A stretch of DNA of 64,000 bases from Vibrio crassostreae (GTDB lineage: Bacteria; Pseudomonadota; Gammaproteobacteria; Enterobacterales; Vibrionaceae). The position numbers and the translations under genes were made by a program. The notes under the pieces were generated by a model, which saw nothing but the letters and a program-made list of their open reading frames with translations, searched no databases and was not told the DNA's origin. Below are positions 8,475-17,566 of the stretch, piece after piece. Each line of letters opens with the position of its first letter. The stretch's first letter is position 1. The stretch lies in assembly GCF_024347415.1 (NCBI RefSeq), contig NZ_AP025476.1:3224001-3288000 (forward strand). The letters run 5' to 3'.

Positions 8475-9243
8475 GTCACTATCGATGACCAACAAAACCC
8501 TTCCATCGAAACACCCTCACAAGCTGCACACGCATCATTAAAAGCCTCCCTACCACCCTATCTACCTATCTATCAAAGCAACAAAACGTAAACGAGCTGA
8601 GAGACTTGCTAGAAAGAAAATCTAACCTTTAAGTATCGACGCTAAGGTTAATTAAAAAGCAAATATTCATCGCTACTATATTTAGAGAAATACTTAGTCA
8701 CTTATTAGCGTTAATTATATTTAAAGTAATTTACGCTGTAATAAGCAAAGGACTAGTATTGGCTATTTTCATAGAAAACCGGATTAAAACACTCGATTAT
8801 AAAGTGTGACCGCAATAGCTTTATTCGCATTTAAATTGTTAAGAAATAATTAATTTCACATTCAAAATTAAATATATAAATACTAACATTGCATACTTCC
8901 ACCTTAAGCTCATTCCTATCAATAAATTTAATTTGCATATAAAGCCCTAGAATTTCCATTCTAGTAATACGAGTGAAAAAAGTATGCATAATGTTCCCAA
9001 AGAGTTAACTATTTAGAAGGGATAGCCAATAGTTAAAAGTGCATAAAGTTTGTTAAAACCCTTAATTTTAAAGGGCTGAGGGATAAAAAACGATTTGTGA
9101 TAGATCTCTAAGAATACCTGACTAGCAGGCGTAATATTAATTCCAGACAAGAGATATGAATAAATAATTCATTCTTCTCAACTGAAAATAAATAATTACT
9201 CTTAGCGATAAAAGTAATTCAAATATATAAGAGAGAGACGATC
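8475..9243. other. Long AT-rich, structured region upstream of arcA
   Basis: About 770 bp with no supported gene. It contains several dyads: TAACCTT/AAGGTTA (8625-8651), TGCATACTT/AAGTATGCA (8890-8898 and 8980-8988) enclosing CTAGAAT/ATTCTAG (8947-8953, 8958-8964), and a CCCTT/AAGGG hairpin near 9059-9075. A half CRP-like TTTGTGATAGATC lies at 9094-9106, and an ARG-box-like site at 9157-9171. It is probably the arcA control region. Confidence 0.55.
9157..9171. promoter_or_regulatory. ARG-box-like ArgR site upstream of arcA
   Basis: TGAATAAATAATTCA: both half-sites TGAAT and ATTCA match the ArgR consensus, with a 5-bp A/T spacer instead of the usual 4. It lies 73 bp before the arcA start, consistent with control by an ArgR protein such as the paralogue encoded at 14835. 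Confidence 0.55.
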
Positions 9244-10467
9244 ATGAGTAAGTTCTATGTAGGTTCTGAAATAGGTCAATTACGCCGCGTTCTAGTTCAC
9301 CGTCCAAGACGCGCACTGACTCACCTAACACCCTCTAACTGTCACGATTTACTATTTGATGACGTACTGGCTGTTGAGCGTGCAGGTAAAGAGCATGACG
9401 CATTTACTCAAACGCTACGTGATCAAGGTGTTGAAGTTCTTCTTCTTACTGACCTACTAGCGGACACGCTAGCAGTGCCAGAAGCGAAAGATTGGCTTTT
9501 GAATCATCAAGTTTCTGATTACCGCTTAGGCAAAACTTTTGCTAACGACGTGCGCTGCTACTTGGGCGACTTACCAAACCTAGAGCTAGCAAAAATCCTA
9601 ACGGGCGGCCTGTCTTACGCTGAGATGCCAATGAAATCATCTTCAATGATGCAAGGCATGCACGCACCAACTGACTTCATTATCGAACCTCTACCAAACC
9701 ACCTATTTACTCGTGACACATCTTGCTGGGTATATGGCGGTGTATCAATCAACCCAATGGCGAAACCTGCTCGTCAACGTGAAACCAACCACGTTCGCGC
9801 TATTTACCGCTGGCACCCAACATTCGCAGGCCAAGACTTCATCAAATACTTCGGCGATGAAGAAAACATCAGCTACGACAACTCAACGATTGAAGGCGGT
9901 GACGTTCTTGTTATCGGTCGTGGCACAGTGCTTATCGGTATGTCTGAGCGTACAACAGCACAAGGTGTTGAGCACTTAGCATCTAGCCTATTCAAACACG
10001 GTCAAGCGAAACAAGTTATCGCAATGCAGCTACCAAAACACCGCTCTTGCATGCACCTAGACACCGTGATGACACACATGAACGAAGATACGTTCTCTGT
10101 TTACCCTGAAGTGGTGAGTAAAGACGTGCAGTGCTGGAACTTAACTGGCGATGAGTCTGGTGCGGTAAAAGTGAAAGAGGAAGGCTACTTCGTAACGGCT
10201 ATCGAAAAAGCATTGGGCGTAGACAAGTTAAACCTAATCACGACTGGTGGTGACAACTTCCATGCAGAACGTGAGCAGTGGAACGATGCAAACAACGTTC
10301 TAACGGTTAAACCTGGCGTCGTGATTGGCTACGAAGGCAACACATACACCAATGAAAAATACGACAAAGCAGGCATCACAGTTCTTCCGATTCCAGGCGA
10401 TGAACTTGGCCGCGGTCGCGGTGGCGCACGCTGCATGAGCTGCCCAATTGAACGTGATGGTATCTAA
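9244..10467 (+). CDS. arcA: Arginine deiminase
   Basis: 407 aa, typical length. It converts L-arginine to citrulline and ammonia, the first step of the ADI pathway, in the cytosol. Catalytic features are visible: FTRDTS (substrate-binding Asp), [14 protein letters not shown] with the catalytic His, and the nucleophile Cys397 in [11 protein letters not shown] close to the C-terminus. GAGAGAGACG precedes the ATG. It is first in arcA-arcC-argF; the ArcD-like transporter is a separate unit upstream. This is the Pseudomonas-type ArcA, not the ArcA response regulator. Confidence 0.97.
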   Translation: MSKFYVGSEIGQLRRVLVHRPRRALTHLTPSNCHDLLFDDVLAVERAGKEHDAFTQTLRDQGVEVLLLTDLLADTLAVPEAKDWLLNHQVSDYRLGKTFANDVRCYLGDLPNLELAKILTGGLSYAEMPMKSSSMMQGMHAPTDFIIEPLPNHLFTRDTSCWVYGGVSINPMAKPARQRETNHVRAIYRWHPTFAGQDFIKYFGDEENISYDNSTIEGGDVLVIGRGTVLIGMSERTTAQGVEHLASSLFKHGQAKQVIAMQLPKHRSCMHLDTVMTHMNEDTFSVYPEVVSKDVQCWNLTGDESGAVKVKEEGYFVTAIEKALGVDKLNLITTGGDNFHAEREQWNDANNVLTVKPGVVIGYEGNTYTNEKYDKAGITVLPIPGDELGRGRGGARCMSCPIERDGI

Positions 10468-10482
10468 TCACTAAGACGAAAC

Positions 10483-10520
10483 GGCCAAGTTGAACGATCT
10501 TAAATCATCTCAGCTTGGCC
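10483..10520 (+). other. Intercistronic hairpin between arcA and arcC
   Basis: GGCCAAG at 10483-10489 pairs with CTTGGCC at 10514-10520 (7 bp, 24-nt loop), followed by AAAA rather than T residues. It is probably an mRNA processing or stability element, not a terminator. Confidence 0.5.
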
Positions 10521-10539
10521 AAAATGAGAGAACACAATT

Positions 10540-11451
10540 ATGACTAAGCAAACTGTTGTTGTCGCACTCGGTGGTAATGCCCTACTTCGTCGCGGTGAGC
10601 CGTTAGAAGCCGATGTTCAACGCCGTAATATTGAAACAGCTGTTAAAACCATCTCTGAAATTGCGAAAGTGTACAACGTGGTTCTAGTACACGGTAATGG
10701 CCCACAAGTTGGTTTACTTGCTCTGCAAGGTTTGGAATACAAAAAAGTAAATCCGTACCCGCTAGATGTGTTGGGCAGTGAGACTCAAGGCATGATCGGC
10801 TACATGCTGATGCAAGAGTTCAAGAACTACCTGCCTAACCGCAACATCTCATGCATGTTGACGCAAATGACGGTTGATCCAAATGATCCTGCATTTGCGG
10901 ATCCAACCAAACCGATTGGTCCGATTTACGAAGAAGCTGAAGCGCGTGAATTGGCAGAGAAATTCCACTGGATCGTCAAACCCGACGGCCAACATTTCCG
11001 TCGCGTAGTACCAAGCCCACGCCCTACTGGCATTGTTGAGCACGAAGCGATCACCCAGCTTATCGATGCAGGCCACTTAGTGATTTGTACTGGCGGCGGC
11101 GGTATCCCAGTGAAAAAAGAAAATGGCAAATTAGTGGGTGTGGAAGCGGTTATTGACAAAGACATGTCAGCGGCTTTCTTGGCGAAACAACTGGATGCGG
11201 ATGCACTGCTTATTTTAACCGACGCGGACGCTGTTTACCTTGATTGGGGCAAACCGACTCAACACGCATTGCGCAGCACCACGCCAAGCGAGTTAGCAAT
11301 GTTCGAATTCGATGCGGGTTCAATGGGGCCAAAAATCGAAGCATCGTGCGAATTCATTGAGCAAGGCGGCAAGGTTGTGGGTATCGGCGCACTCGAAGAT
11401 GGCTTGCAAATCCTGCAAGGCCAAGCGGGTACCAATATCACCAAAGGTTAA
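10540..11451 (+). CDS. arcC: Carbamate kinase
   Basis: 303 aa. It transfers phosphate from carbamoyl phosphate to ADP, giving ATP, CO2 and ammonia, the energy-yielding last step of the ADI pathway. Amino-acid kinase-fold motifs are visible: VVALGGNALLRRGEP at the N-terminus, VLVHGNGPQVG around residue 48, VICTGGGGIPV around 182 and a LILTDADAVYLDWGKP stretch near 225-240. It follows arcA by 72 bp and precedes the ornithine carbamoyltransferase by 147 bp on the same strand, so the three are probably co-transcribed. Confidence 0.96.
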   Translation: MTKQTVVVALGGNALLRRGEPLEADVQRRNIETAVKTISEIAKVYNVVLVHGNGPQVGLLALQGLEYKKVNPYPLDVLGSETQGMIGYMLMQEFKNYLPNRNISCMLTQMTVDPNDPAFADPTKPIGPIYEEAEARELAEKFHWIVKPDGQHFRRVVPSPRPTGIVEHEAITQLIDAGHLVICTGGGGIPVKKENGKLVGVEAVIDKDMSAAFLAKQLDADALLILTDADAVYLDWGKPTQHALRSTTPSELAMFEFDAGSMGPKIEASCEFIEQGGKVVGIGALEDGLQILQGQAGTNITKG

Positions 11452-11538
11452 CGCACAAATAAGTTTCTATGTCCTTGTAAACACAGAATCAAATGAAACA
11501 AACAGAACCGAACAAATTTAACTAAATATTGAATCGCA

Positions 11539-11572
11539 CTTTCTTGAATTTTCTTTCCCTGTAACAAGAAAG
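11539..11572 (+). other. Intercistronic hairpin between arcC and argF
   Basis: CTTTCTTG at 11539-11546 pairs with CAAGAAAG at 11565-11572 (8 bp, 18-nt loop), not followed by a T-tract. It ends shortly before the argF Shine-Dalgarno (AAGGA at 11587-11591). Confidence 0.45.
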
Positions 11573-11598
11573 CGCCTAAATCTAAGAAGGAATACATC

Positions 11599-12609
11599 AT
11601 GGCTTTTAACCTACGCAATCGTAACTTCCTAAAACTACTAGATTTCACTCCACGCGAAATTCAACACTTGTTAGATCTTTCTATGGAGCTAAAAAAAGCG
11701 AAGTACAACGGTTACGAACAGCCAACACTGACTGGCAAAAACATCGCACTTATCTTTGAGAAAACCTCAACTCGTACTCGCTGTGCATTTGAAGTTGCTG
11801 CATTCGACCAAGGTGCTCGAGTTTCTTACTTAGGCCCATCTGGCTCTCAAATTGGCCACAAAGAATCAATGAAAGATACCGCTCGCGTTCTTGGCCGTAT
11901 GTACGATGGCATTGAATACCGCGGCTTCGGTCAAGAGATCGTTGAAGAGCTAGGCGCTTACGCTGGCGTACCAGTATGGAATGGCCTGACTGACGAATTC
12001 CACCCAACACAAATCCTGGCTGACTTCCTAACTATGACGGAATACGGCCGTGGTAAACAACTGCATGAAATCAGCTTTGCTTACCTAGGTGATGCTCGTA
12101 ACAACATGGGTAACTCTCTAATGGTTGGCGCTGCGAAAATGGGCATGGACATTCGCCTTGTTGCTCCAAAACAATTCTGGCCACAAGAAGAGCTATTAGC
12201 TGAATGTCGTGAAATTGCTGAACACACAGGCGGCAAAATCACGCTAACAGAAGATGTTCAAGAAGGCGTGCAAGGTTGTGACTTCCTATACACCGATGTT
12301 TGGGTATCGATGGGCGAAGCAAAAGAAGCGTGGGCTGAGCGCATCAACCTAATGATGCCTTACCAAGTCAACATGGACATGATCAAAGCGACTGGCAACC
12401 CACATGTGAAATTCATGCACTGCCTACCGGCTTTCCACGGCGAAGATACCACCGTAGGCAAACAACTTGCTGCTGAATATCCACAACTAAAAGACGGCGT
12501 TGAAGTGACAGATGAAGTGGTTGAGTCTGAATACTCTATCGTGTTCGACGAAGCTGAAAACCGCATGCACACCATCAAAGCAGTAATGGTTGCGACACTA
12601 GGCAGCTAA
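11599..12609 (+). CDS. argF: Ornithine carbamoyltransferase
   Basis: 336 aa, close to E. coli ArgI/ArgF. The carbamoyl-phosphate site STRTR is at residues 57-61 and the ornithine/catalytic motif HCLPAFH near the C-terminus; [14 protein letters not shown] is also typical. In the anabolic direction it makes citrulline for arginine synthesis; behind arcA and arcC it could act catabolically (as ArcB), splitting citrulline to ornithine and carbamoyl phosphate. Sequence alone does not settle direction. Its stop codon is embedded in an 8-bp tandem repeat. Confidence 0.93.
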   Translation: MAFNLRNRNFLKLLDFTPREIQHLLDLSMELKKAKYNGYEQPTLTGKNIALIFEKTSTRTRCAFEVAAFDQGARVSYLGPSGSQIGHKESMKDTARVLGRMYDGIEYRGFGQEIVEELGAYAGVPVWNGLTDEFHPTQILADFLTMTEYGRGKQLHEISFAYLGDARNNMGNSLMVGAAKMGMDIRLVAPKQFWPQEELLAECREIAEHTGGKITLTEDVQEGVQGCDFLYTDVWVSMGEAKEAWAERINLMMPYQVNMDMIKATGNPHVKFMHCLPAFHGEDTTVGKQLAAEYPQLKDGVEVTDEVVESEYSIVFDEAENRMHTIKAVMVATLGS

Positions 12610-12650
12610 TAAGTTAATAAGTTAATAAGTTAATAAGTTAATAAGTTAAG
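12607..12650. repeat. Tandem repeat TAATAAGT x5 over the argF stop codon
   Basis: Five exact direct copies of TAATAAGT (12607-12646) plus TAAG. The first TAA is the argF stop codon, so every unit carries in-phase or out-of-phase stops. Length changes by slippage would leave the protein unaffected but alter the 3' UTR. Confidence 0.93.
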
Positions 12651-12697
12651 CACTCACTTGTTCGCAAGACGTTGACAAGTTAAGTGCAATAACAGGG

Positions 12698-12752
12698 AAA
12701 TGCGGGTGGCGTTCTTGGGATTTTGACCTTGGATAAAACCCGCATTTTTTTT
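12698..12752 (+). terminator. Probable argF terminator
   Basis: AAATGCGGGT / ACCCGCATTT, a 10-bp perfect stem with a long 30-nt loop, followed by a T-run (ten T residues with the stem's last three). Confidence 0.65.
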
Positions 12753-12880
12753 CATGTACTAGAAAGGATTATTACCTGAAAAAACCTGAGATTCGCAGTT
12801 CCGACAAAGGCTTAAATGAAAGCTAAAAACGGACGCAATTCCGCATAAAAATCCATTAAATGAATACTTTACAGAAAGTA

Positions 12881-12908
12881 TTGCATGGTCTTTTTATCTG
12901 AGTATAAT
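12881..12908 (+). promoter_or_regulatory. pyrLBI promoter
   Basis: -35 TTGCAT (12881-12886), 16-bp spacer, -10 TATAAT (12903-12908); the pyrL leader ATG follows at 12939. Confidence 0.75.
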
Positions 12909-12938
12909 CCTCCGCAATTTGTCTAAAGAGAGCAAAAA

Positions 12939-13046
12939 ATGAACCGCAATTCTGTCGCACATAATTGTCAAACCACACGCCAAAGAGTGGCGTTGGTGTC
13001 ATTTTTATTTTGCTCTATTGATCGTTTCGAAGCCTCCTATTTTTAG
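12939..13046 (+). CDS. pyrL: pyrBI operon leader peptide
   Basis: 35-codon reading frame, MNRNSVAHN... ending ...EASYF, whose stop codon lies in the 3' arm of the attenuator. The coding stretch passes through a U-rich tract (about 13000-13017), the hallmark of UTP-sensing attenuation: when UTP is low, polymerase pauses there and the trailing ribosome blocks the terminator hairpin. An imperfect pause hairpin around CGCC/GGCG (12979-12993) lies just before the U-rich run. The sequence differs from the E. coli peptide, as expected, because only position and U content matter. No strong Shine-Dalgarno beyond AAGAGAG at 12926-12932. Confidence 0.82.
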   Translation: MNRNSVAHNCQTTRQRVALVSFLFCSIDRFEASYF

Positions 13047-13060
13047 GGGGCTTTTTTTTG
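13031..13060 (+). terminator. pyrBI attenuator
   Basis: AGCCTCCT (13031-13038) pairs with AGGGGGCT (13045-13052) with one G-U pair, followed by eight T residues; located between the leader peptide and pyrB. Confidence 0.88.
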
Positions 13061-13098
13061 TCCGCAATTTGACTGTATGCATAGAAGGAAGACCCGTT

Positions 13099-14028
13099 AT
13101 GGCGCATTCGTTATTTAACAAGCACATCATCTCCATACCTGAGCTCACTCGTAATGAACTAGAGCTTATCGTCGACACAGCAGCAAGACTCAAGGCCGAG
13201 CCAAACCCAGAGTTGCTGAAAAATAAAGTCGTTGCGAGCTGCTTCTTTGAGCCTTCAACTCGAACTCGTCTTTCATTTGAAACCGCCGTTCAACGCCTTG
13301 GTGGCACGGTCATCGGCTTTGATAATGGCGGTAACACATCACTGGCGAAAAAAGGCGAAACGCTTGCCGACTCAGTGCAGGTTATTTCATCTTACGTGGA
13401 TGCCTTTGTGATGCGTCACCCACAAGAAGGCGCAGCACGTTTAGCGTCTGAATTCTCTAACGGTGTTCCGGTGGTAAATGGCGGCGATGGTGCCAACCAA
13501 CACCCAACTCAGACCTTGCTGGATCTGTTCTCGATTTACGAAACGCAGGGCACGCTTGATAACCTCAATGTCGCATTCGTCGGCGACCTAAAATATGGCC
13601 GTACTGTGCACTCACTAACCCAAGCGCTATCAAAATTCAATAACGTACGTTTCTTCTTTATCGCACCAGAAGTATTAGAGATGCCAGATTACATCTGTGA
13701 AGAGCTAGAAGAGATGGGGATCCAATACAGCACTCACAGCAGCATTGAAGAAGTCGTGCCAGAACTGGATGTTTTATACATGACTCGCGTACAGAAAGAG
13801 CGCTTTGATGCGTCGGAATACGCACACATGAAATCGGCTTACATCCTAACCGCCGATACATTGAAAGACGCTCGTCAAAATATGAAGGTCCTTCACCCAC
13901 TGCCACGCGTCGACGAAATCACCACCGACGTCGATAAAACGCCACACGCTTACTACTTCGAACAGGCTGAAAACGGTGTGTACGCACGTGAAGCTTTATT
14001 AGCCCTAGTTCTAAACGACACTTTATAA
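13099..14028 (+). CDS. pyrB: Aspartate carbamoyltransferase catalytic subunit
   Basis: 309 aa from ATG 13099, which has GAAGGAAG upstream; the frame stays open to 13018 through the attenuator but those codons are leader. It makes carbamoyl-aspartate, the committed step of pyrimidine synthesis. The carbamoyl-phosphate motif STRTR is at residues 53-57; HPLPRVDEI near the C-terminus contributes to the aspartate site. The regulatory subunit pyrI follows 15 bp later, so this is a class B (PyrBI dodecamer) enzyme. Expression is controlled by the pyrL attenuator. Confidence 0.97.
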   Translation: MAHSLFNKHIISIPELTRNELELIVDTAARLKAEPNPELLKNKVVASCFFEPSTRTRLSFETAVQRLGGTVIGFDNGGNTSLAKKGETLADSVQVISSYVDAFVMRHPQEGAARLASEFSNGVPVVNGGDGANQHPTQTLLDLFSIYETQGTLDNLNVAFVGDLKYGRTVHSLTQALSKFNNVRFFFIAPEVLEMPDYICEELEEMGIQYSTHSSIEEVVPELDVLYMTRVQKERFDASEYAHMKSAYILTADTLKDARQNMKVLHPLPRVDEITTDVDKTPHAYYFEQAENGVYAREALLALVLNDTL

Positions 14029-14043
14029 GCAGGAGATATAGTC

Positions 14044-14508
14044 ATGGTTAAACAAACTCAGCTACAAGTAGAAGCGATCCGTAATGGCAGCGTGATTGAC
14101 CACATCCCTGCTCATCTTGGGATTAAAATTCTCAAACTGTTCAAGCTGCATAAAACAGAACAACGCATCACGATGGGCTTAAACCTGCCATCATCAGCGC
14201 TCGGCAACAAAGACCTAATCAAAATTGAGAACATCTTTCTGACCAAGGAACAAGCCAACCAATTGGCTCTGTACGCTCCACAAGCGACAGTGAATCAGAT
14301 TGAAGAGTACAAAGTGGTCAACAAGCTAACCCTTGTGCTGCCAGAACAAATCAACAGTGTGTTCGCCTGCCCAAATAGCAACTGTATTTCACACGGTGAA
14401 CCTGTCGAAAGTAGCTTTAAAGTGCAGCTAAAACACGAAAACGTACAGTTAAAATGTCACTATTGTGAAAAAGTATTCTCTCGCGAGATCATGAGTGAAA
14501 TTCGCTAA
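14044..14508 (+). CDS. pyrI: Aspartate carbamoyltransferase regulatory subunit
   Basis: 154 aa. The N-terminal allosteric domain (binding CTP/ATP) contains [13 protein letters not shown] and a [10 protein letters not shown] stretch; the C-terminal zinc domain has the four-cysteine set in CPNSNC and CHYCEKVF, which hold Zn and contact PyrB. GGAG lies before the ATG. Co-transcribed with pyrB (15-bp gap). Confidence 0.97.
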   Translation: MVKQTQLQVEAIRNGSVIDHIPAHLGIKILKLFKLHKTEQRITMGLNLPSSALGNKDLIKIENIFLTKEQANQLALYAPQATVNQIEEYKVVNKLTLVLPEQINSVFACPNSNCISHGEPVESSFKVQLKHENVQLKCHYCEKVFSREIMSEIR

Positions 14509-14537
14509 CCCTTAGCGGTATTACCTTCGCAACAAAA

Positions 14538-14676
14538 ACCACTAAAGTAACATGGATATTTATTCCCAAGCCGGAATAAATATCCATTAGCCAAAGAATA
14601 AAACCCCAAAATAAAAGCAACAAACCAGAATATTATTTGGTGATCGCCTTCAAAAAGATAACTATCCTTTAGTGGT
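14538..14676. repeat. 10-bp outer inverted repeats bracketing a palindrome
   Basis: ACCACTAAAG (14538-14547) and CTTTAGTGGT (14667-14676) are exact reverse complements about 120 bp apart and bracket the 15-bp hairpin. The layout resembles a small non-coding element, but no target-site duplication is obvious. Confidence 0.5.
14552..14587. repeat. Perfect 15-bp inverted repeat after pyrI
   Basis: ATGGATATTTATTCC (14552-14566) is mirrored exactly at 14573-14587 with a 6-nt loop (caagcc). It sits where a pyrBI terminator would be expected, but there is no T-tract. Confidence 0.82.
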
Positions 14677-14834
14677 AGACTCAATGCATAGATGATCATA
14701 CATCTCGCATACCCTTCCTTCTCTACTTCGGGATTCATCGGTAAGCCTAATTAATAATCGTACTCTACGGCTTTGGGAGTGCGTTCTGCGCTATGGACAA
14801 GCGATATCCACACGTTGACCTTAAGGAGTTGTTC

Positions 14835-15323
14835 ATGAACGAAATCACTGAGCACGGTTGCTTGTATTCAGCTGAAGATAAAACACTGACTGCGGCGTGC
14901 AAACGCTTACTACAACAACAAAGCTTCTCGACCCAAAATCAACTGCGCGAGAAACTGGTCGAGATCGGTTATACAGGCATTAGCCAATCGACTGTCTCTC
15001 GCATTTTGTCACAGCTTGGCGTTGTCAAAATTCAGAATGCCTGTGGTAAAAAGGTTTACTGCATTACAGTTGAAAGCGCGCCTGTGCGTGTCGATGCCTC
15101 CATCTCATCGCAAATCGAATTAATTACTCACAACCAAGCGATGGTGATCGTCAAAACAAACCCTGGTTGTGCGCAGTTGGTCGCAAGGTTAGTCGATATC
15201 GACCCACATACAGAGATTATCGGTACTGTTGGCGGCAATGACACTGTGCTCATTATTCCAAAAGATACGATGAACATTGATGCTTGCGAACAAGTAGTAA
15301 GAGCACGCTTAGGTGTTGCCTAA
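14835..15323 (+). CDS. argR: ArgR-family transcriptional regulator (divergent paralogue)
   Basis: 162 aa. The start is placed at ATG 14835 because AAGGAG lies 6 bp upstream; the frame stays open 14 codons further. The N-terminal winged HTH (about residues 10-75) contains GYTGISQSTVSRILSQLG, close to the ArgR DNA-recognition motif. The C-terminal oligomerisation/arginine domain has TNPGCAQLVARLVD and GTVGGNDTVLII, matching the ArgR motifs TxPGxAQ and GTxxGxDT. The sequence is clearly more divergent than a housekeeping ArgR, which in gammaproteobacteria usually sits beside mdh. Position after arcACargF-pyrBI suggests arginine-dependent control of the ADI genes. The symbol is by family only; an ArcR-like name could be equally apt. 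Confidence 0.85.
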   Translation: MNEITEHGCLYSAEDKTLTAACKRLLQQQSFSTQNQLREKLVEIGYTGISQSTVSRILSQLGVVKIQNACGKKVYCITVESAPVRVDASISSQIELITHNQAMVIVKTNPGCAQLVARLVDIDPHTEIIGTVGGNDTVLIIPKDTMNIDACEQVVRARLGVA

Positions 15324-15498
15324 ATGTCTTACTGGCAAGGGCTGTTCACTGCAGTTGCGCAGCTAACCCTCTCTCGACTGCCTAGCAAAGTGGCTCACCC
15401 GCCCTAGCGGATATTTGCTGGTCGATGAAACTAATCACAAACTATTACGGTCTGATTGAGTTAAGATACCTTCAACTCTAATTTGATGACTAAATAGT

Positions 15499-17364
15499 AT
15501 GCGACGACTTGCCACATTACTTTTTGTTTGTGTTTCCCTGTTCACCCAGCCTGCGTGGGCGCTTTTTGGAAATGACAACGCCGAGCCAAGCTTCGGAGGC
15601 AATAACAACGGTTTTGTCCCTGTAGACCAAGCTTTCCCTTTCAATTACTACCAGCAAGACGGCAAGGTGCTTCTCGACTGGCAAGTAAAAGAAGGCTACT
15701 ACCTCTACCAACATAGCCTCTCTTTCACTGGGCAAAATATCGCGATCGGTAACGTTGAATTAGAAGATGGTAAGCCACACCAAGATGAATTCTTTGGTGA
15801 GGTGAGCATTTATACCCAGCCGCTATTCGTTCAAGTTCCCCTACAGAGTTACCAAGATGGCTCACAGCTGATCGTTAAATATCAAGGCTGTGCGGATGCG
15901 GGTTTCTGCTATCCACCCGAAACTCGAATCATCGACATTGAACCATTTGCGGCTACAGATTTTGGTTCTGGTTCAGGCGACTCTCAAGCTAATGCGTTAT
16001 CGCAAGAGTCATCGGCTGCAAACAATGAAACCGATGTTTCAACGCAACAAGCTTCTCTAAAAGCAGACGTTGCAACTAACACCACTCCACAATCAAGTGC
16101 ACCCGTTTCAAAAGAAGTGAGCCTAGCCGATAAGCTCGGTGACAGTTGGTGGACGCCATTATTATTCTTAGCACTTGGTGTTGGCTTAGCCTTTACACCG
16201 TGTGTTCTGCCGATGTACCCAATTCTAACGGGTATCGTTTTAGGTGGCGGCAAGCTCAGCCAAGGTCGTGCGCTGATGTTGTCGTTCATCTATGTGCAAG
16301 GTATGGCGCTAACCTACACCCTGTTAGGTTTAGTGGTTGCCTCTGCAGGTATGCAGTTCCAAGCGGCGATGCAACACCCTTACGTATTGATTGCGTTGAG
16401 CGTTCTATTCGTGGCGTTAGCCATGTCGATGTTTGGCGTTTATAACCTGCAACTGCCAAGCAGCATTCAAACTTGGCTCAACAACCAAAGTAACAAGCAA
16501 CAAGGTGGCAATACCTTGGGCGTGTTCGCGATGGGTGCTATCTCTGGCTTGGTGTGTTCGCCTTGTACCACAGCGCCACTATCGGGTGCGCTGTTGTATG
16601 TGGCTCAAAGTGGTGACCTGTTTACTGGCGCGATCGCTCTATACTCATTGGCGATGGGTATGGGTATCCCGCTGATCTTAGTTGCGGTATTTGGTAATAA
16701 GCTACTACCGAAAGCGGGCAGCTGGATGGACAAGGTAAAAATCGTATTCGGCTTTATCTTGCTGGCAGCACCAATCTTCCTGCTAGAGCGTATTATCCCT
16801 GAGTTATGGGCAACCGTACTTTGGTCTGGCCTTGGCTTCATCGCCTTCGGTTGGCTGTACCACAGCAAGAATGCACTGCCATTCGGCGGCTGGAAGCAAA
16901 GTGCGGTCGGTATCATCGCAATGCTTGGCTTGTTTGCTTCCGCACAGCCTGCATTGAACTATTGGTTTGCGGAGAAGAGCGTAACGGTAGAACAACAGCA
17001 TATCCAATTTGCACGCATCAATACCGTTGAAGAGCTAGAAATCCAGCTCATCGAAGCGAAAAAGCTGGGTAAACCAGTGATGCTCGATTTCTACGCAGAT
17101 TGGTGTGTGGCGTGTAAAGAGTTCGAGAAGTACACCTTCCATCAAGCTGATGTTGAGAACAAACTTTCTGACTTCGTACTGCTTCAGGCTGACGTAACAA
17201 GAAACATGCCTCAAGATATTGAACTGCTTAAACAATTACAGGTACTCGGCTTACCAACGATTGAGTTTTGGGATGGCGAGGGTAACCATGTTCCAAATGC
17301 TCGTGTCACTGGTTTTATGCCTGCCGATGTATTCTTAAAACACATGCAAGACCACCAGCTATAA
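15499..17364 (+). CDS. dsbD: Thiol:disulfide interchange protein DsbD
   Basis: 621 aa. Order: signal peptide 1-21 (ending PAWA), periplasmic alpha domain with the cysteine pair in [11 protein letters not shown] (about 133-140), a Ser/Thr/Gln-rich linker, the eight-helix membrane domain with the redox cysteines in [10 protein letters not shown] and [11 protein letters not shown], and a C-terminal thioredoxin-like domain with Cys536 and Cys539 in WCVACKEFE. It carries electrons from cytosolic thioredoxin to periplasmic DsbC, DsbE and other partners. All six cysteines are present. Strong terminator downstream. Confidence 0.97.
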   Translation: MRRLATLLFVCVSLFTQPAWALFGNDNAEPSFGGNNNGFVPVDQAFPFNYYQQDGKVLLDWQVKEGYYLYQHSLSFTGQNIAIGNVELEDGKPHQDEFFGEVSIYTQPLFVQVPLQSYQDGSQLIVKYQGCADAGFCYPPETRIIDIEPFAATDFGSGSGDSQANALSQESSAANNETDVSTQQASLKADVATNTTPQSSAPVSKEVSLADKLGDSWWTPLLFLALGVGLAFTPCVLPMYPILTGIVLGGGKLSQGRALMLSFIYVQGMALTYTLLGLVVASAGMQFQAAMQHPYVLIALSVLFVALAMSMFGVYNLQLPSSIQTWLNNQSNKQQGGNTLGVFAMGAISGLVCSPCTTAPLSGALLYVAQSGDLFTGAIALYSLAMGMGIPLILVAVFGNKLLPKAGSWMDKVKIVFGFILLAAPIFLLERIIPELWATVLWSGLGFIAFGWLYHSKNALPFGGWKQSAVGIIAMLGLFASAQPALNYWFAEKSVTVEQQHIQFARINTVEELEIQLIEAKKLGKPVMLDFYADWCVACKEFEKYTFHQADVENKLSDFVLLQADVTRNMPQDIELLKQLQVLGLPTIEFWDGEGNHVPNARVTGFMPADVFLKHMQDHQL

Positions 17365-17397
17365 CGACGACATTCGTCTAAATACAAGCTCTAACGC

Positions 17398-17441
17398 AAG
17401 CCGCACTGCTCCTCATAACGAGATGGCAGTGCGGCTTTTTT
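17398..17441 (+). terminator. dsbD terminator
   Basis: 12-bp stem AAGCCGCACTGC / GCAGTGCGGCTT (17398-17409, 17426-17437) followed by a T-run. Confidence 0.92.
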
Positions 17442-17566
17442 GTGATTATAGGAAACGCTTTCCAAGAACAGGGATAAAAGTCGATATGGTTCAGACTTTT
17501 AATGCATAGATATTGTCCACATACTCAATCAGGATGATAATAAATATTAACTAAATTGTTAAAAGT

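Larger units (their letters stand above)
14509..14834. other. Intergenic region between pyrI and argR paralogue
   Basis: 326 bp without a gene I can support. It contains a perfect 15-bp inverted repeat nested inside a pair of 10-bp inverted repeats (separate entries). A minus-strand frame of 77 codons here lacks a good ribosome-binding site and was not accepted. Confidence 0.6.

Noticed and set aside
9094..9106. CRP site upstream of arcA
   Set aside because: Only one half (TTTGTGA) is good; the second half-site TCACA is absent, so it is not listed as a separate site.
13018..13098. N-terminal extension of pyrB starting at TTG 13018
   Set aside because: These codons cross the attenuator hairpin and T-run; ATG 13099 has a good ribosome-binding site and the family N-terminus.
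14505..14738. 77-codon minus-strand frame between pyrI and argR with a hydrophobic stretch
   Set aside because: It overlaps the pyrI end and both inverted repeats, has no Shine-Dalgarno, and its composition follows from palindromic AT-rich DNA rather than a recognisable protein.
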